Shown here piece by piece: positions 8,200 through 17,570 of a stretch of DNA of 64,000 bases. The notes under the pieces are model-generated. The model was given only the letters and a program-made list of their open reading frames with translations, was not told the origin of the DNA and searched no databases. The first letter of the stretch is position 1; every line of letters begins with the position of its first letter. The translations under genes were made by a program, and so were the position numbers. Source of the DNA: a gamma proteobacterium SCGC AAA076-P13 (GTDB lineage Bacteria > Pseudomonadota > Gammaproteobacteria > Magnimaribacterales > D2472); NCBI GenBank assembly GCA_000384935.1, contig ARRA01000007.1:1-64000 (forward strand), given 5' to 3'.

Positions 8200-10833
8200 T
8201 TGTCAAAAGACTTAGATCCAATTGAAACAAATGAATGGTTGGAAGCAATCAATAGCGTTATAAAAGAAGAGGGTATTGAAAGAGCCTCTTTTATAATGAC
8301 GAAATTAGCAAAGAAATTAAATGAAGAAGGGGCAACACCTTCTTATAATTTAACAACTCCTTTTAGAAATTCTATTCCTGCAAAAGATGAAGCTTCTATG
8401 CCTGGCGATTTATTTATGGAAAGAAGAATAAGATCTCTTATTAGATGGAATGCTCTTGCTATAGTTTTAAGAGCTAATATGAATGATGATGATCTAGGTG
8501 GACACATCTCTACTTTTTCATCAGCAGCAACTTTATATGATGTTGGGTTTAATTATTTTTTTAAAGGATCAGAAGGTCAACTTGAAGATTTAATATACTA
8601 CCAGGGTCATTCTTCTCCAGGAATTTATGCAAGAAGTTTTTTAGAAGGTTATCTTAATGAAGAAGACTTAGATAATTTTAGACGTGAGGTTAAAAAGCCT
8701 GGATTATCATCTTATCCACATCCATGGCTAATGCCTGAATATTGGCAGTTCCCTACAGTTTCAATGGGTTTGGGGCCAATAATGGGAATATATCAGGCTC
8801 ATATTATGAGATATATGTCGGCTAGAGGTCTTGTCCCAAGGGATGATAGAAAAGTATGGGTTTTTTGTGGCGATGGAGAAATGGATGAACCAGAATCGAA
8901 AGGGGCAATTGCTCTTGCTGGTAGAGAAGAGTTAGAAAATTTAATTTTTGTTATTAACTGTAATCTTCAAAGACTTGATGGTCCTGTTAGAGGAAATGGA
9001 AAAATTATTCAGGAACTTGAGGGTTCATTTAGAGGTGCTGGCTGGAACGTTATAAAAGTTGTTTGGGGTCGAAAATGGGATCCTATTATGGCTAAAGATA
9101 AAGAAGGCAAGTTACAAGACATAATGGATGCAGTTCTTGACGGTGAGCTACAAAATTTTAAAGCAAAAGGCGGTGCTTATACTAGAGAAAACTTTTTTGC
9201 CAAAGACCCAAGTGTTCTAGAAATTGTTGATGACTTAACTGATGAGGATATATATAAGTTAAATAGAGGTGGTCACGACCCATATAAGGTTTATGCAGCA
9301 TACCATAAAGCAGTTCATTCAAAAGGTGCTCCCACTGTTATTTTAGCCCTTACAACAAAAGGTTATGGAGTTGGCTCAAGAGAAGCTGATAATACAACCC
9401 ATCAAGTTAAGAAGCTTTCAATGGAAAATATTAAATCCTTTAGAGATAAGTTTAGTATCCCAGTTTCTGATGATGAGATTGAATCAATACCCTATGTAAG
9501 ACCTGCTGAAGATTCTCCTGAGATACAGTATTTAAAAAAAACACGCCAAGGTCTAGGCGGTTCAATACCTAGAAGAAGAAACACTTCAAAAGTTTTATCA
9601 CCTCCAAATGATTCAGCTTTCAGTAAGCTTTATGAAGGGACTGGTGAAAGAAAAATTTCAACCACAATGGCAGCGGTTAGAGTTCTTACTGATCTATTAA
9701 AGGATAAGGAAATTGGAAAAAGAATAGTTCCAATAGTACCTGACGAAGCTCGCACATTTGGTATGGAAGCTTTATTTAGACAGGTAGGAATATATTCATC
9801 TGCGGGTCAAAATTATGAGCCTGAGGATGCAGATAAAGTAATGTGGTACAAGGAATCTAAAGAAGGTGTGATGCTTGAAGAAGGCATTACAGAAGCAGGC
9901 GCTTTCTCAGCATGGTCTGCTTTAGCAACAGCTTATTCTAATTATGATTATCCAATGATACCTTTTTACTTATTCTACTCAATGTTTGGTTTTCAAAGAA
10001 TTCACGACCTAGCATGGGCTGCAGGCGATGCTCAAGCCAAAGGGTTCTTAATTGGAGCCACGTCAGGCAGAACAACATTGAACGGAGAAGGGCTGCAACA
10101 CCAAGATGGACATAGTCATATTTTATCTTCAACAATACCAAATTGCTTATCGTATGACCCTGCATTTTCTTATGAAGTTGCTGTAATTATTAAAGATGGA
10201 ATACAAAAAATGTATGTCGATCAAGAAAATTATTTTTATTACATTACAACAACAAATGAAAACTATGAACATCCACCAATGCCTAAAGATTCAGAAGAAG
10301 GAATTATTAAAGGAATGTATAAGATTCTTGGTTCAAAAAAATCTGTAATAAGGCTACTTGGATCCGGTTCAATATTAAGAGAGTCCATAAAAGCAAGAGA
10401 TATCCTCTCTAGTTATAAAATAGAGTCCGAGGTTTGGAGCGTTACTAGCTTTAATCTACTTAGAAAAGATGGAATGGAGGTTGAAAGGTTTAATCAATTA
10501 AATCCCAGCTCTAATGAAAAAAAATCATACGTTGAGGAATGTTTTAGTATTAATCCTATGCCTGTAATTGCCTCAACGGATTATATGCGGTCATATGCAG
10601 ATCAAATAAGGCCTTATATAAATGAAGATTTCACTGTCCTTGGAACAGATGGTTTTGGACGAAGCGATTCTAGAGAAATGCTCAGAGAATTTTTTGAGAT
10701 TGATGCAAATAGCATTGTTAGGGCCTCAGCATATTCCTTATATAAAAGTGGAAATCTTGAAAAGGATATTTTAGATAAAATATATAAGGATATCGGTGTT
10801 GATTCTGAAAAAGTTAATCCCTGGGAAGCTTAA
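8200..10833 (+). CDS. aceE: Pyruvate dehydrogenase E1 component, homodimeric type
   Basis: This is the thiamine diphosphate enzyme that decarboxylates pyruvate and acetylates the lipoyl group of AceF. The ThDP motif is visible as VFCGDGEMDEPES running on to INCNLQRLDGP, and later the transketolase-like segment FQRIHDLAWAAGDAQAKGF is conserved. Length (877 aa) is close to E. coli AceE (887). The start is a TTG at 8200: AAGAGG lies 9 bases upstream, and the resulting N-terminus (MSKDLDPIETNEWLEAI) aligns with E. coli AceE. The stop overlaps the aceF start (TAATG). It opens the long operon behind the predicted HexR operator. No lpd gene for the E3 component is present in this window. Confidence 0.96.
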   Translation: MSKDLDPIETNEWLEAINSVIKEEGIERASFIMTKLAKKLNEEGATPSYNLTTPFRNSIPAKDEASMPGDLFMERRIRSLIRWNALAIVLRANMNDDDLGGHISTFSSAATLYDVGFNYFFKGSEGQLEDLIYYQGHSSPGIYARSFLEGYLNEEDLDNFRREVKKPGLSSYPHPWLMPEYWQFPTVSMGLGPIMGIYQAHIMRYMSARGLVPRDDRKVWVFCGDGEMDEPESKGAIALAGREELENLIFVINCNLQRLDGPVRGNGKIIQELEGSFRGAGWNVIKVVWGRKWDPIMAKDKEGKLQDIMDAVLDGELQNFKAKGGAYTRENFFAKDPSVLEIVDDLTDEDIYKLNRGGHDPYKVYAAYHKAVHSKGAPTVILALTTKGYGVGSREADNTTHQVKKLSMENIKSFRDKFSIPVSDDEIESIPYVRPAEDSPEIQYLKKTRQGLGGSIPRRRNTSKVLSPPNDSAFSKLYEGTGERKISTTMAAVRVLTDLLKDKEIGKRIVPIVPDEARTFGMEALFRQVGIYSSAGQNYEPEDADKVMWYKESKEGVMLEEGITEAGAFSAWSALATAYSNYDYPMIPFYLFYSMFGFQRIHDLAWAAGDAQAKGFLIGATSGRTTLNGEGLQHQDGHSHILSSTIPNCLSYDPAFSYEVAVIIKDGIQKMYVDQENYFYYITTTNENYEHPPMPKDSEEGIIKGMYKILGSKKSVIRLLGSGSILRESIKARDILSSYKIESEVWSVTSFNLLRKDGMEVERFNQLNPSSNEKKSYVEECFSINPMPVIASTDYMRSYADQIRPYINEDFTVLGTDGFGRSDSREMLREFFEIDANSIVRASAYSLYKSGNLEKDILDKIYKDIGVDSEKVNPWEA

Positions 10834-12110
10834 TGGCAGATTTATTAACAATTAACATACCCGATCTTGGTGAAGTTGAAGAAGCTGAAGTTATTGAGAT
10901 ATGTGTTGAGATTGGTCAGAAAGTAGAATCTGAGGATCCCATAATGGTTCTTGAAACAGATAAAGCTGCAATGGAAATACCAGCATCAGTGGATGGGATT
11001 ATTAAAACTATTAAGGTCTCAGTTGGAGATATAGCAAAAACTGGAATGCCTTTTGTCGACATAGAGACAATTCATCAGAATAAAAATATTGATGAAAAAA
11101 TAGATTCTAATAAGTTACCAGATCCTATAAAAGATATAGAAGAAAATACATTAGCTGCAAAAACAGAAACCCAAATACACAATACAACAACGCAACCTAC
11201 TAATTATCAAAATAGCTCGATTCATTCTGGCCCTGCCACAAGAAAACTTGCTAGAGAATTTGGAATTAATCTTAATGAGGTCAAGGGGAGTGGGCCAAGA
11301 GGAAGAATCTTAAAAGAGGATCTTCATTCTTATGTAGCTAATAGGTTAAATAACAATACTCAATCAGGATTTCAACAAACTCAACCAGATGTTGACTACT
11401 CTAAATGGGGTGAAGTGAAGATTGATAAATTATCTAAATTTCAAAAAACTGCTTCTAAAAATCTTCACACCTCTTGGATTAACATACCTCATGTCACTCA
11501 ACATGATGATGCAGATATTACTGATCTTTTAGATTTAAGAAAGAAACTTAATATTGAACATAATCTAAAGGTTTCTCCGCTTGCATTCATTATCAAAGCA
11601 ACCGTTGAGACGTTAAAGCTTTTTCCAATAATGAATACATCCTTGACTGCTGATTTATTAAGTATCGTTCAAAAAAATTATTTTAATATAGGGATTGCAG
11701 TTGATACCCCAGATGGATTGATTGTTCCAAATATTAAAAATACACAAGATAAATCAATTCTTCAAATATCAGATGAAGTTTTTAAATTAGCTGAACTTGC
11801 AAAAAATAGAAAATTAAAAGTTGATCAACTTAAGGGTGCAACTTTTACTATTTCTTCACTCAGCGGGATTGGAGGCAAGTATTTCACACCAATTATTAAC
11901 CCGCCAGAAGTTGGAATATTAGGTCTGTCCAAAACATTCAATCACTTATCTATGGAAAATGGAGAGTTAAGAGAATCAAAACAAATGCCAGTCTCTTTAT
12001 CTTATGATCATAGAGTCGTGAATGGCGCCTATGCTGCTAAATTTATTTCTGAATTATCTAACCAACTTAATAAAACTCAATTTCTAGAGGAAATCTTTCA
12101 TGACACTTAA
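10833..12110 (+). CDS. aceF: Pyruvate dehydrogenase E2, dihydrolipoyl acetyltransferase
   Basis: It transfers the acetyl group from lipoate to CoA and forms the complex core. Domains in order are one lipoyl domain (about 1-80, lipoyl lysine K44 in LETDKAAMEIP), a flexible linker rich in N, T and Q, a peripheral subunit-binding domain (about 131-168, GPATRKLAREFGI) and the catalytic domain (about 190-425). The active-site motif is DHRVVNG with H393; the Asn at 397 replaces the Asp of E. coli HxxxDG, a variant I recall from Pseudomonas-type enzymes. Only one lipoyl domain is present, where enterobacteria have three. It overlaps aceE by 1 bp and zwf by 11 bp. Confidence 0.95.
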   Translation: MADLLTINIPDLGEVEEAEVIEICVEIGQKVESEDPIMVLETDKAAMEIPASVDGIIKTIKVSVGDIAKTGMPFVDIETIHQNKNIDEKIDSNKLPDPIKDIEENTLAAKTETQIHNTTTQPTNYQNSSIHSGPATRKLAREFGINLNEVKGSGPRGRILKEDLHSYVANRLNNNTQSGFQQTQPDVDYSKWGEVKIDKLSKFQKTASKNLHTSWINIPHVTQHDDADITDLLDLRKKLNIEHNLKVSPLAFIIKATVETLKLFPIMNTSLTADLLSIVQKNYFNIGIAVDTPDGLIVPNIKNTQDKSILQISDEVFKLAELAKNRKLKVDQLKGATFTISSLSGIGGKYFTPIINPPEVGILGLSKTFNHLSMENGELRESKQMPVSLSYDHRVVNGAYAAKFISELSNQLNKTQFLEEIFHDT

Positions 12111-13557
12111 TACGTTTTCTTTATATTTATTTGGTGGTACCGGAGACTTATCAAATAGAAAGCTTCTTCCAGCAATGTTTCGACAAGAAATTCTATCTAC
12201 TTTTGATGAAGAAAGTGAAATAGTGGGTATTGGTTCAAAAGAAATCTCTTCAGATGAATATACATCCATGGTTAAAGAATCATTATCCAATTATTTTCAT
12301 GGTTTTGATGATCATGCTGATTCATGGGCACTATTTTCTAAAAGATTGCGTTACATAAAATTAGATATTAATTCTGAAGATGATTGGATTAATTTTCAGA
12401 AACTACCAGAAGAAAGATCAGTTATTCTCTATTTAGCCACACCTCCATTTTTATATAAAACGATATCAAATAATTTGAAATCTTATAACTTGGTTAATAA
12501 AAACTGTAGAGTTGTTGTTGAAAAGCCATTAGGAACTAATTTAGAAACTTCTAACGATATAAATGACTCATTAGCTCAGGGGTTCGAAGAGCATCAAATA
12601 TATAGAATTGACCATTATTTAGGAAAAGAGGCTGTTCAAAATTTATTAGCTTTGCGATTTGGAAATACGATCTTTGAGAGAAGTTGGTCTAATGCGGCCA
12701 TTGATCATGTTCAGATAACTGTTGCAGAAGACCTAGGTGTTGAAGGTAGGGGAGATTACTACGATGATACCGGTGCTTTAAGAGATATGGTACAGAACCA
12801 TTTACTTCAAATACTTTGTCTTATTACTATGGAGCCCCCGGTCTCTATTAGCAGTGAGTCAGTTAGAGATGAAAAATTAAAAGTGCTTAAATCCTTACAG
12901 TCTTTTAATAAAGATAATATTAAAATTGACTCTGTTAGAGCTCAATACACTGATGGTATTTCAAAAGGCAAAACAGCCTGCTCTTATAATGACGAAGAGG
13001 GAGTTGATTCACTAAAAAATACTGAAACTTTTGTTGCTCTTAAAATTGCTATTAATAATTGGAGGTGGGCAGGAGTTCCATTTTATATAAGAACAGGCAA
13101 GAGAATGGAATCAAAGTCTTCTGAGATTGTAGTCAGATATAAAAATGTACCCCATAATATTTTTTCTGATCAAAAGTCTCTAGCACCCAATCAATTAGTT
13201 CTTAGAATTCATCCTGATGAAGGTATTGATTTAAAACTAAATACAAAGAAACCTGATGTAACTGGTTTTGACTTGCAGGAACTCCCGCTAGATTTAAATC
13301 TTCATGATTATAATGAAATTGGCCATCAAGACTGTTATGAAAGGTTGCTTTTAGATGTCATAAAAGGAAATACAGCACTATTTGTTAGAAGGGATGAAGT
13401 AGAAGCTTCTTGGTCTTGGATAGATAATATTATTAATTTATGGAAATCAGAAGACGTTCCAATGGAAGACTATATTTCTGGTAGCTGGGGCCCATCAAAC
13501 TCAGATCTTCTTTTAAAAAGAGAATACAGGTCTTGGAAAAATGGAAATAAGAAATAA
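12100..13557 (+). CDS. zwf: Glucose-6-phosphate 1-dehydrogenase
   Basis: It oxidises glucose 6-phosphate to 6-phosphogluconolactone with NAD(P)+, the entry to the Entner-Doudoroff pathway. The N-terminal dinucleotide motif is FGGTGDLSNRKLLPAMF and the active-site signature is YRIDHYLGKEAVQN, with VVVEKPLGTNL between them. Length (485 aa) is normal. The ATG overlaps the aceF end by 11 bp and has GAGG 9 bases upstream, which supports this start. edd follows after 2 bp. Cofactor preference cannot be read with confidence. Confidence 0.96.
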   Translation: MTLNTFSLYLFGGTGDLSNRKLLPAMFRQEILSTFDEESEIVGIGSKEISSDEYTSMVKESLSNYFHGFDDHADSWALFSKRLRYIKLDINSEDDWINFQKLPEERSVILYLATPPFLYKTISNNLKSYNLVNKNCRVVVEKPLGTNLETSNDINDSLAQGFEEHQIYRIDHYLGKEAVQNLLALRFGNTIFERSWSNAAIDHVQITVAEDLGVEGRGDYYDDTGALRDMVQNHLLQILCLITMEPPVSISSESVRDEKLKVLKSLQSFNKDNIKIDSVRAQYTDGISKGKTACSYNDEEGVDSLKNTETFVALKIAINNWRWAGVPFYIRTGKRMESKSSEIVVRYKNVPHNIFSDQKSLAPNQLVLRIHPDEGIDLKLNTKKPDVTGFDLQELPLDLNLHDYNEIGHQDCYERLLLDVIKGNTALFVRRDEVEASWSWIDNIINLWKSEDVPMEDYISGSWGPSNSDLLLKREYRSWKNGNKK

Positions 13558-13559
13558 AA

Positions 13560-15347
13560 ATGAACAGTAAAATTATTGAAATTCAAAAAAGAATCGAAGA
13601 AAGAAGTAAAACTTTAAGATCTGATTATCTTAATAAAATAAATCTAGCTTCTGAGCACAGCCAGTCTGCTAGAAAAAATATGGGATGTAGTAATATTGCC
13701 CATGCATTTGCTTCATGTGACAAAGCTCAACAAGGAGATGCTGCTGATGGTGCTGATGTCATAGGTATCATTTCTGCATATAACGATATGTTGTCTGCTC
13801 ATGCACCTCTCAAAGATTACCCAGATGTAATTAAAGAATCATCATTAAAAAGAAACGCAATTGCTAGAGTTGCGGGTGGCGTTCCTGCAATGTGTGATGG
13901 CATTACTCAAGGAGAGCCAGGGATGGAACTGTCTCTATTTAGCAGAGATGTCATTGCCTTATCAACAGCTGTAGGTCTTTCTCACAATGTTTTTGATGCT
14001 GCAATCTGCTTAGGTGTTTGTGACAAAATAGTACCCGGCATGGTAATTGGTTCATTAAGTTTTGGGCATTTACCATTAGCATTTATTCCAGCAGGACCTA
14101 TGCCAACTGGTATTTCTAATTCTGATAAAAACGAGGTTCGTAAAAAATTTGCTAACGGAGAGGTGGATAGATCTACTTTAATAAGTACAGAGCAAGCTGC
14201 TTATCACTCATCTGGTACATGCACATTTTATGGAACAGCGAATACAAATCAACTTATTATGGAGGTTATGGGGTTGCAGCTTCCAAGCTCCTCATTTGTT
14301 TCGCCAGAATCAGATGAAAGACAGCTAATAATAGATAGAACTGTTCAATCCGTTCTTAATTTAAAAAATAAAGGCATGAAGACAGGTGAAATGTTAAATG
14401 CAAAAAGTTGGGTCAATGGAATGGTTGGATTGATAGCCAGTGGAGGCTCTACTAACTTGACTATCCATTTAATAGCTATGGCTGAGGCTGGTGGATTTAG
14501 TATCACTTTGGAGGATATGAACGAGCTATCTTCTATAGTTCCAACTATAACTAATGTATATCCAAATGGATCAGCGGATGTAAATGAATTTCATGAGGCT
14601 GGAGGCGTCGCAGCTTTTATAGGGTCTCTTATAGATGGAGGTTTTTTATTTTCTGATGTAGAGACACTTATTGGAAATGACCTAAATATTTATAGAAATA
14701 AAATTGAAATAAAAAATAATGAACTAGTTTGGGATGCCCCGGCTAAAATTTTAGATCAAACCATTATTAGAGATACAAATAATCCTTTTAATAATTCAGG
14801 TGGACTTAAATTAATGGAAGGTAATATTGGGAGGGGGATAATAAAAACATCCTCATTAAAATCATCCTCATCTATTATTAAAAGCAAATCACTTGTTTTT
14901 AATACTCAAGAAGATGTTCTTGAAGCTTTTGGACTAGGTAAGCTTAATAGGGATTGTATAATTGTGGTTAGAGGACAAGGCCCATCTGCTAATGGTATGC
15001 CTGAATTACATAAACTAACCTCTCCTTTAAATGTTTTGCAGTCTAAGGGATATATAGTGGCAATCATCACTGATGGAAGAATGTCTGGTGCTTCAGGAAG
15101 TGTACCAGCTGTAATTCATATAACACCGGAAGCTAATGCTGGTGGGTTGATTGGCAAGATTAAAGATAATGATGAAATATTAATAGACATAAGTAATGGA
15201 ACTTTTGATCTCCAAGTTGACCAAGAAACACTCGACAATAGAATATTATATAAAGTTTCCAATAACTCAGAAGGAATTGGAAGAGAGCTTTTTAAATCAT
15301 TTAGAGAAAATGTTAAATCTGTAGATACAGGAGCATCGATATTCTAA
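13560..15347 (+). CDS. edd: Phosphogluconate dehydratase
   Basis: It dehydrates 6-phosphogluconate to 2-keto-3-deoxy-6-phosphogluconate. This is the IlvD/Edd family of Fe-S dehydratases. Candidate cluster and active-site cysteines are in [21 protein letters not shown] and [15 protein letters not shown], and the conserved [19 protein letters not shown] lies near the C-terminus. [21 protein letters not shown] is Edd-like rather than IlvD-like. Length (595 aa) fits Edd (about 600). It is 2 bp after zwf and its stop overlaps the eda start (TAATG). Confidence 0.96.
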   Translation: MNSKIIEIQKRIEERSKTLRSDYLNKINLASEHSQSARKNMGCSNIAHAFASCDKAQQGDAADGADVIGIISAYNDMLSAHAPLKDYPDVIKESSLKRNAIARVAGGVPAMCDGITQGEPGMELSLFSRDVIALSTAVGLSHNVFDAAICLGVCDKIVPGMVIGSLSFGHLPLAFIPAGPMPTGISNSDKNEVRKKFANGEVDRSTLISTEQAAYHSSGTCTFYGTANTNQLIMEVMGLQLPSSSFVSPESDERQLIIDRTVQSVLNLKNKGMKTGEMLNAKSWVNGMVGLIASGGSTNLTIHLIAMAEAGGFSITLEDMNELSSIVPTITNVYPNGSADVNEFHEAGGVAAFIGSLIDGGFLFSDVETLIGNDLNIYRNKIEIKNNELVWDAPAKILDQTIIRDTNNPFNNSGGLKLMEGNIGRGIIKTSSLKSSSSIIKSKSLVFNTQEDVLEAFGLGKLNRDCIIVVRGQGPSANGMPELHKLTSPLNVLQSKGYIVAIITDGRMSGASGSVPAVIHITPEANAGGLIGKIKDNDEILIDISNGTFDLQVDQETLDNRILYKVSNNSEGIGRELFKSFRENVKSVDTGASIF

Positions 15348-15958
15348 TGGATGTAATTCAGCTTATAAAAAATCTAAAAATCATTCCTTTAGGCACTTTA
15401 GTTTCAGAAGAAGAAGTAATAGGAATTTGTAATAGCTTGAAAACTGCAGAAGTTCCAATTATTGAGGTAACACTGAGAGATGAAAGAACTAGGAATATTT
15501 TAAAATATTTTAAAAATTACCCTGAAATTAAGCTTTGTGTAGGAACTGTTAGAGATATAAAAGATATTGATCTAGCTATCGATTCAGGCGCATCTCTTGT
15601 TATTACACCTGGGTTTTCATCAACCCTATCAAATTATGCTATTCAAAAAAATATACAACTAATACCAGGCACTCAAACACCCTCAGACATAATGCAAGCT
15701 TCAGAATCTGGTCATAGAATATTAAAATTTTTTCCAGCTGAACTTTCTGGAGGTGTTGATAGAATTAATGCTTATAAATCAGTTTTTCCAGATATAACAT
15801 TTATACCAACAGGTGGGATTAATGAGGTTAATATGAGTAGTTATTTGAGCCTACAAAATGTTATGGCAATAGGATCATCATCAATGATCCCTAATGATCT
15901 TATTAAAAACAAGCTCTGGGATGAGATTACCGAAAGGCTAAAAAATTATAAAATATAA
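15347..15958 (+). CDS. eda: KDPG aldolase
   Basis: It cleaves 2-keto-3-deoxy-6-phosphogluconate to pyruvate and glyceraldehyde 3-phosphate. Typical features are the EVTLRDERTRNIL segment with the catalytic glutamate, PGFSSTLSNYA, PGTQTPSDIMQA and the Schiff-base lysine in RILKFFPAELSGG. Length (203 aa) is normal. It overlaps edd by 1 bp. With zwf, edd and pgl the complete Entner-Doudoroff route is in this window. The next gene, the symporter, begins 35 bp later behind its own strong ribosome site. Confidence 0.95.
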   Translation: MDVIQLIKNLKIIPLGTLVSEEEVIGICNSLKTAEVPIIEVTLRDERTRNILKYFKNYPEIKLCVGTVRDIKDIDLAIDSGASLVITPGFSSTLSNYAIQKNIQLIPGTQTPSDIMQASESGHRILKFFPAELSGGVDRINAYKSVFPDITFIPTGGINEVNMSSYLSLQNVMAIGSSSMIPNDLIKNKLWDEITERLKNYKI

Positions 15959-15993
15959 ATAGATAAAGAATAAATTCATATTGAGGGGAAGAT

Positions 15994-17559
15994 ATGTTTA
16001 ATACATTAGATTGGATAATTGTTGGCACATATTGCTTGGGCATAATTTGCTTAGCTACATATGTTTCTAGAACTCAATCAGGAAAAGAAAGAAGTGCTGA
16101 AGATTATTTTCTTGCAGGAAGATCTCTTCCTTGGTGGGCAATTGGAGCCTCTTTAATAGCTGCAAATATATCTGCAGAACAAATTATAGGAATGTCAGGA
16201 CAAGGTTTTGTTGTTGGCATGGCTATTGCAGTTTGGGAGCTTACCGCAGCAATTGCGCTTATAGTAATGGCTAAGTTTTTCCTTCCCTTATTCTTAGAAA
16301 AAAGAATTTATACAATGCCTCAATTTTTAGAACAAAGGTTTGATAAAAGAGTTAGCCTTGTTTTATCATTTTTTTGGCTCGTTATTTATATTTTTATTAA
16401 TCTAACAACTGTTTTATGGTTGGGTTCTTTGGCGATAAACACTCTAACTGGCCTATCTCTTACTAATGGTTTAATTATTTTAGCGATTCTATCCCTTGCT
16501 TATTCCTTGTCAGGTGGTTTAAAAGCTGTAGCAATGACAGATATTATTCAAGTAGTTTTGCTTATATTTGGTGGTCTGGCAGTTTCCTTTATTGCCCTAG
16601 GAAAAATTTCTGAAGGCCAGGGGGTAATACAGGGTTTAAATATAGTCTATACAGAACTACCTGAGAAATTTGATATGATTCTATCCCCAGATAATCCCTC
16701 TTATCAGGATCTGCCTGGTATCTGGATACTAATTGGAGCTGGTGTATGGATTGGGCACTTTGCTTATTGGGGCTTCAATCAATATATTACTCAAAGGGCT
16801 CTTGGTGCAAAATCAATTAAAGAAGCACAAAAAGGTGTTATGTTTGCTGCTTATTTAAAACTCTTAATGCCCATAGTTATAGTTTTACCTGGTATATGTG
16901 CTGCTATACTTTTTCCAGTTTTAGAAAAATCAGATCAAGCATATCCTACGATGATGTCACTTTTACCAAATGGTCTTTTAGGTTTAACTTTTGCTGCTTT
17001 GATTGCGGCCATAGTCTCCTCTTTAGCATCAATGACAAACAGTATCAGTACTATATTCACAATGGATATATATAAAACTTTTTCAAGTAAAGATATTTCT
17101 CAAGCAAAATTAATTAGTACAGGCCGAAAAGCAGTAGTTGTGTCATTACTAATAGCAGTATTTGTAGCTAAGCCTCTGCTTGGCAGTTTTGATTCTATTT
17201 TTCAATTTATACAAAACTTTACAGGTTTATTTACTCCTGGAATATTAGTAATATTCTTAGTTGCTCTATTCTGGAAAAAAGCTACAACTCTATCAGTGCT
17301 AGTTGCAGCTATGTCATCACTTATATTATCCGCAGTGATGCTTAATCTTCTTCCGGATTTTTCATATATTCATAGAATGGGTATTGTATTTTTTGCCTCA
17401 GCATTTGGGTGTTATATAACTTCTTTAATTCAAGGATACCAAGACCAACCAAAAGCAATTGATTTAAAAGGTATTGATTTCAGTACTTCAAAATCATTTA
17501 ACTTTAATGCTGTAATTATTGTAGGTATTCTTACTATAATTTATGGAATATTTAGTTAA
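15994..17559 (+). CDS. Sodium:solute symporter, SGLT-like, probable glucose uptake
   Basis: This is a 521-residue SSS/SLC5-family transporter with about 13-14 membrane helices. The N-terminus has the family pattern SAEDYFLAGRSLPWWAIGASL followed by NISAEQIIGMSG, as in Vibrio vSGLT and its relatives. A good Shine-Dalgarno (GAGGGGA) precedes the ATG. Its place between eda and a beta-glucosidase with glucokinase downstream suggests that glucose released outside the cytoplasm is the substrate; other sugars are possible. Sodium coupling fits with the oadGAB sodium pump at the start of the window. Confidence 0.88.
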   Translation: MFNTLDWIIVGTYCLGIICLATYVSRTQSGKERSAEDYFLAGRSLPWWAIGASLIAANISAEQIIGMSGQGFVVGMAIAVWELTAAIALIVMAKFFLPLFLEKRIYTMPQFLEQRFDKRVSLVLSFFWLVIYIFINLTTVLWLGSLAINTLTGLSLTNGLIILAILSLAYSLSGGLKAVAMTDIIQVVLLIFGGLAVSFIALGKISEGQGVIQGLNIVYTELPEKFDMILSPDNPSYQDLPGIWILIGAGVWIGHFAYWGFNQYITQRALGAKSIKEAQKGVMFAAYLKLLMPIVIVLPGICAAILFPVLEKSDQAYPTMMSLLPNGLLGLTFAALIAAIVSSLASMTNSISTIFTMDIYKTFSSKDISQAKLISTGRKAVVVSLLIAVFVAKPLLGSFDSIFQFIQNFTGLFTPGILVIFLVALFWKKATTLSVLVAAMSSLILSAVMLNLLPDFSYIHRMGIVFFASAFGCYITSLIQGYQDQPKAIDLKGIDFSTSKSFNFNAVIIVGILTIIYGIFS

Positions 17560-17570
17560 TAGGTATATAT

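Noticed and set aside
12394-12432. Search for HexR sites at zwf, edd and the symporter start
   Set aside because: No TGTAA-N5-TTACA-like palindrome was seen at the zwf or edd starts or in 15959-15993, which agrees with one upstream control point.
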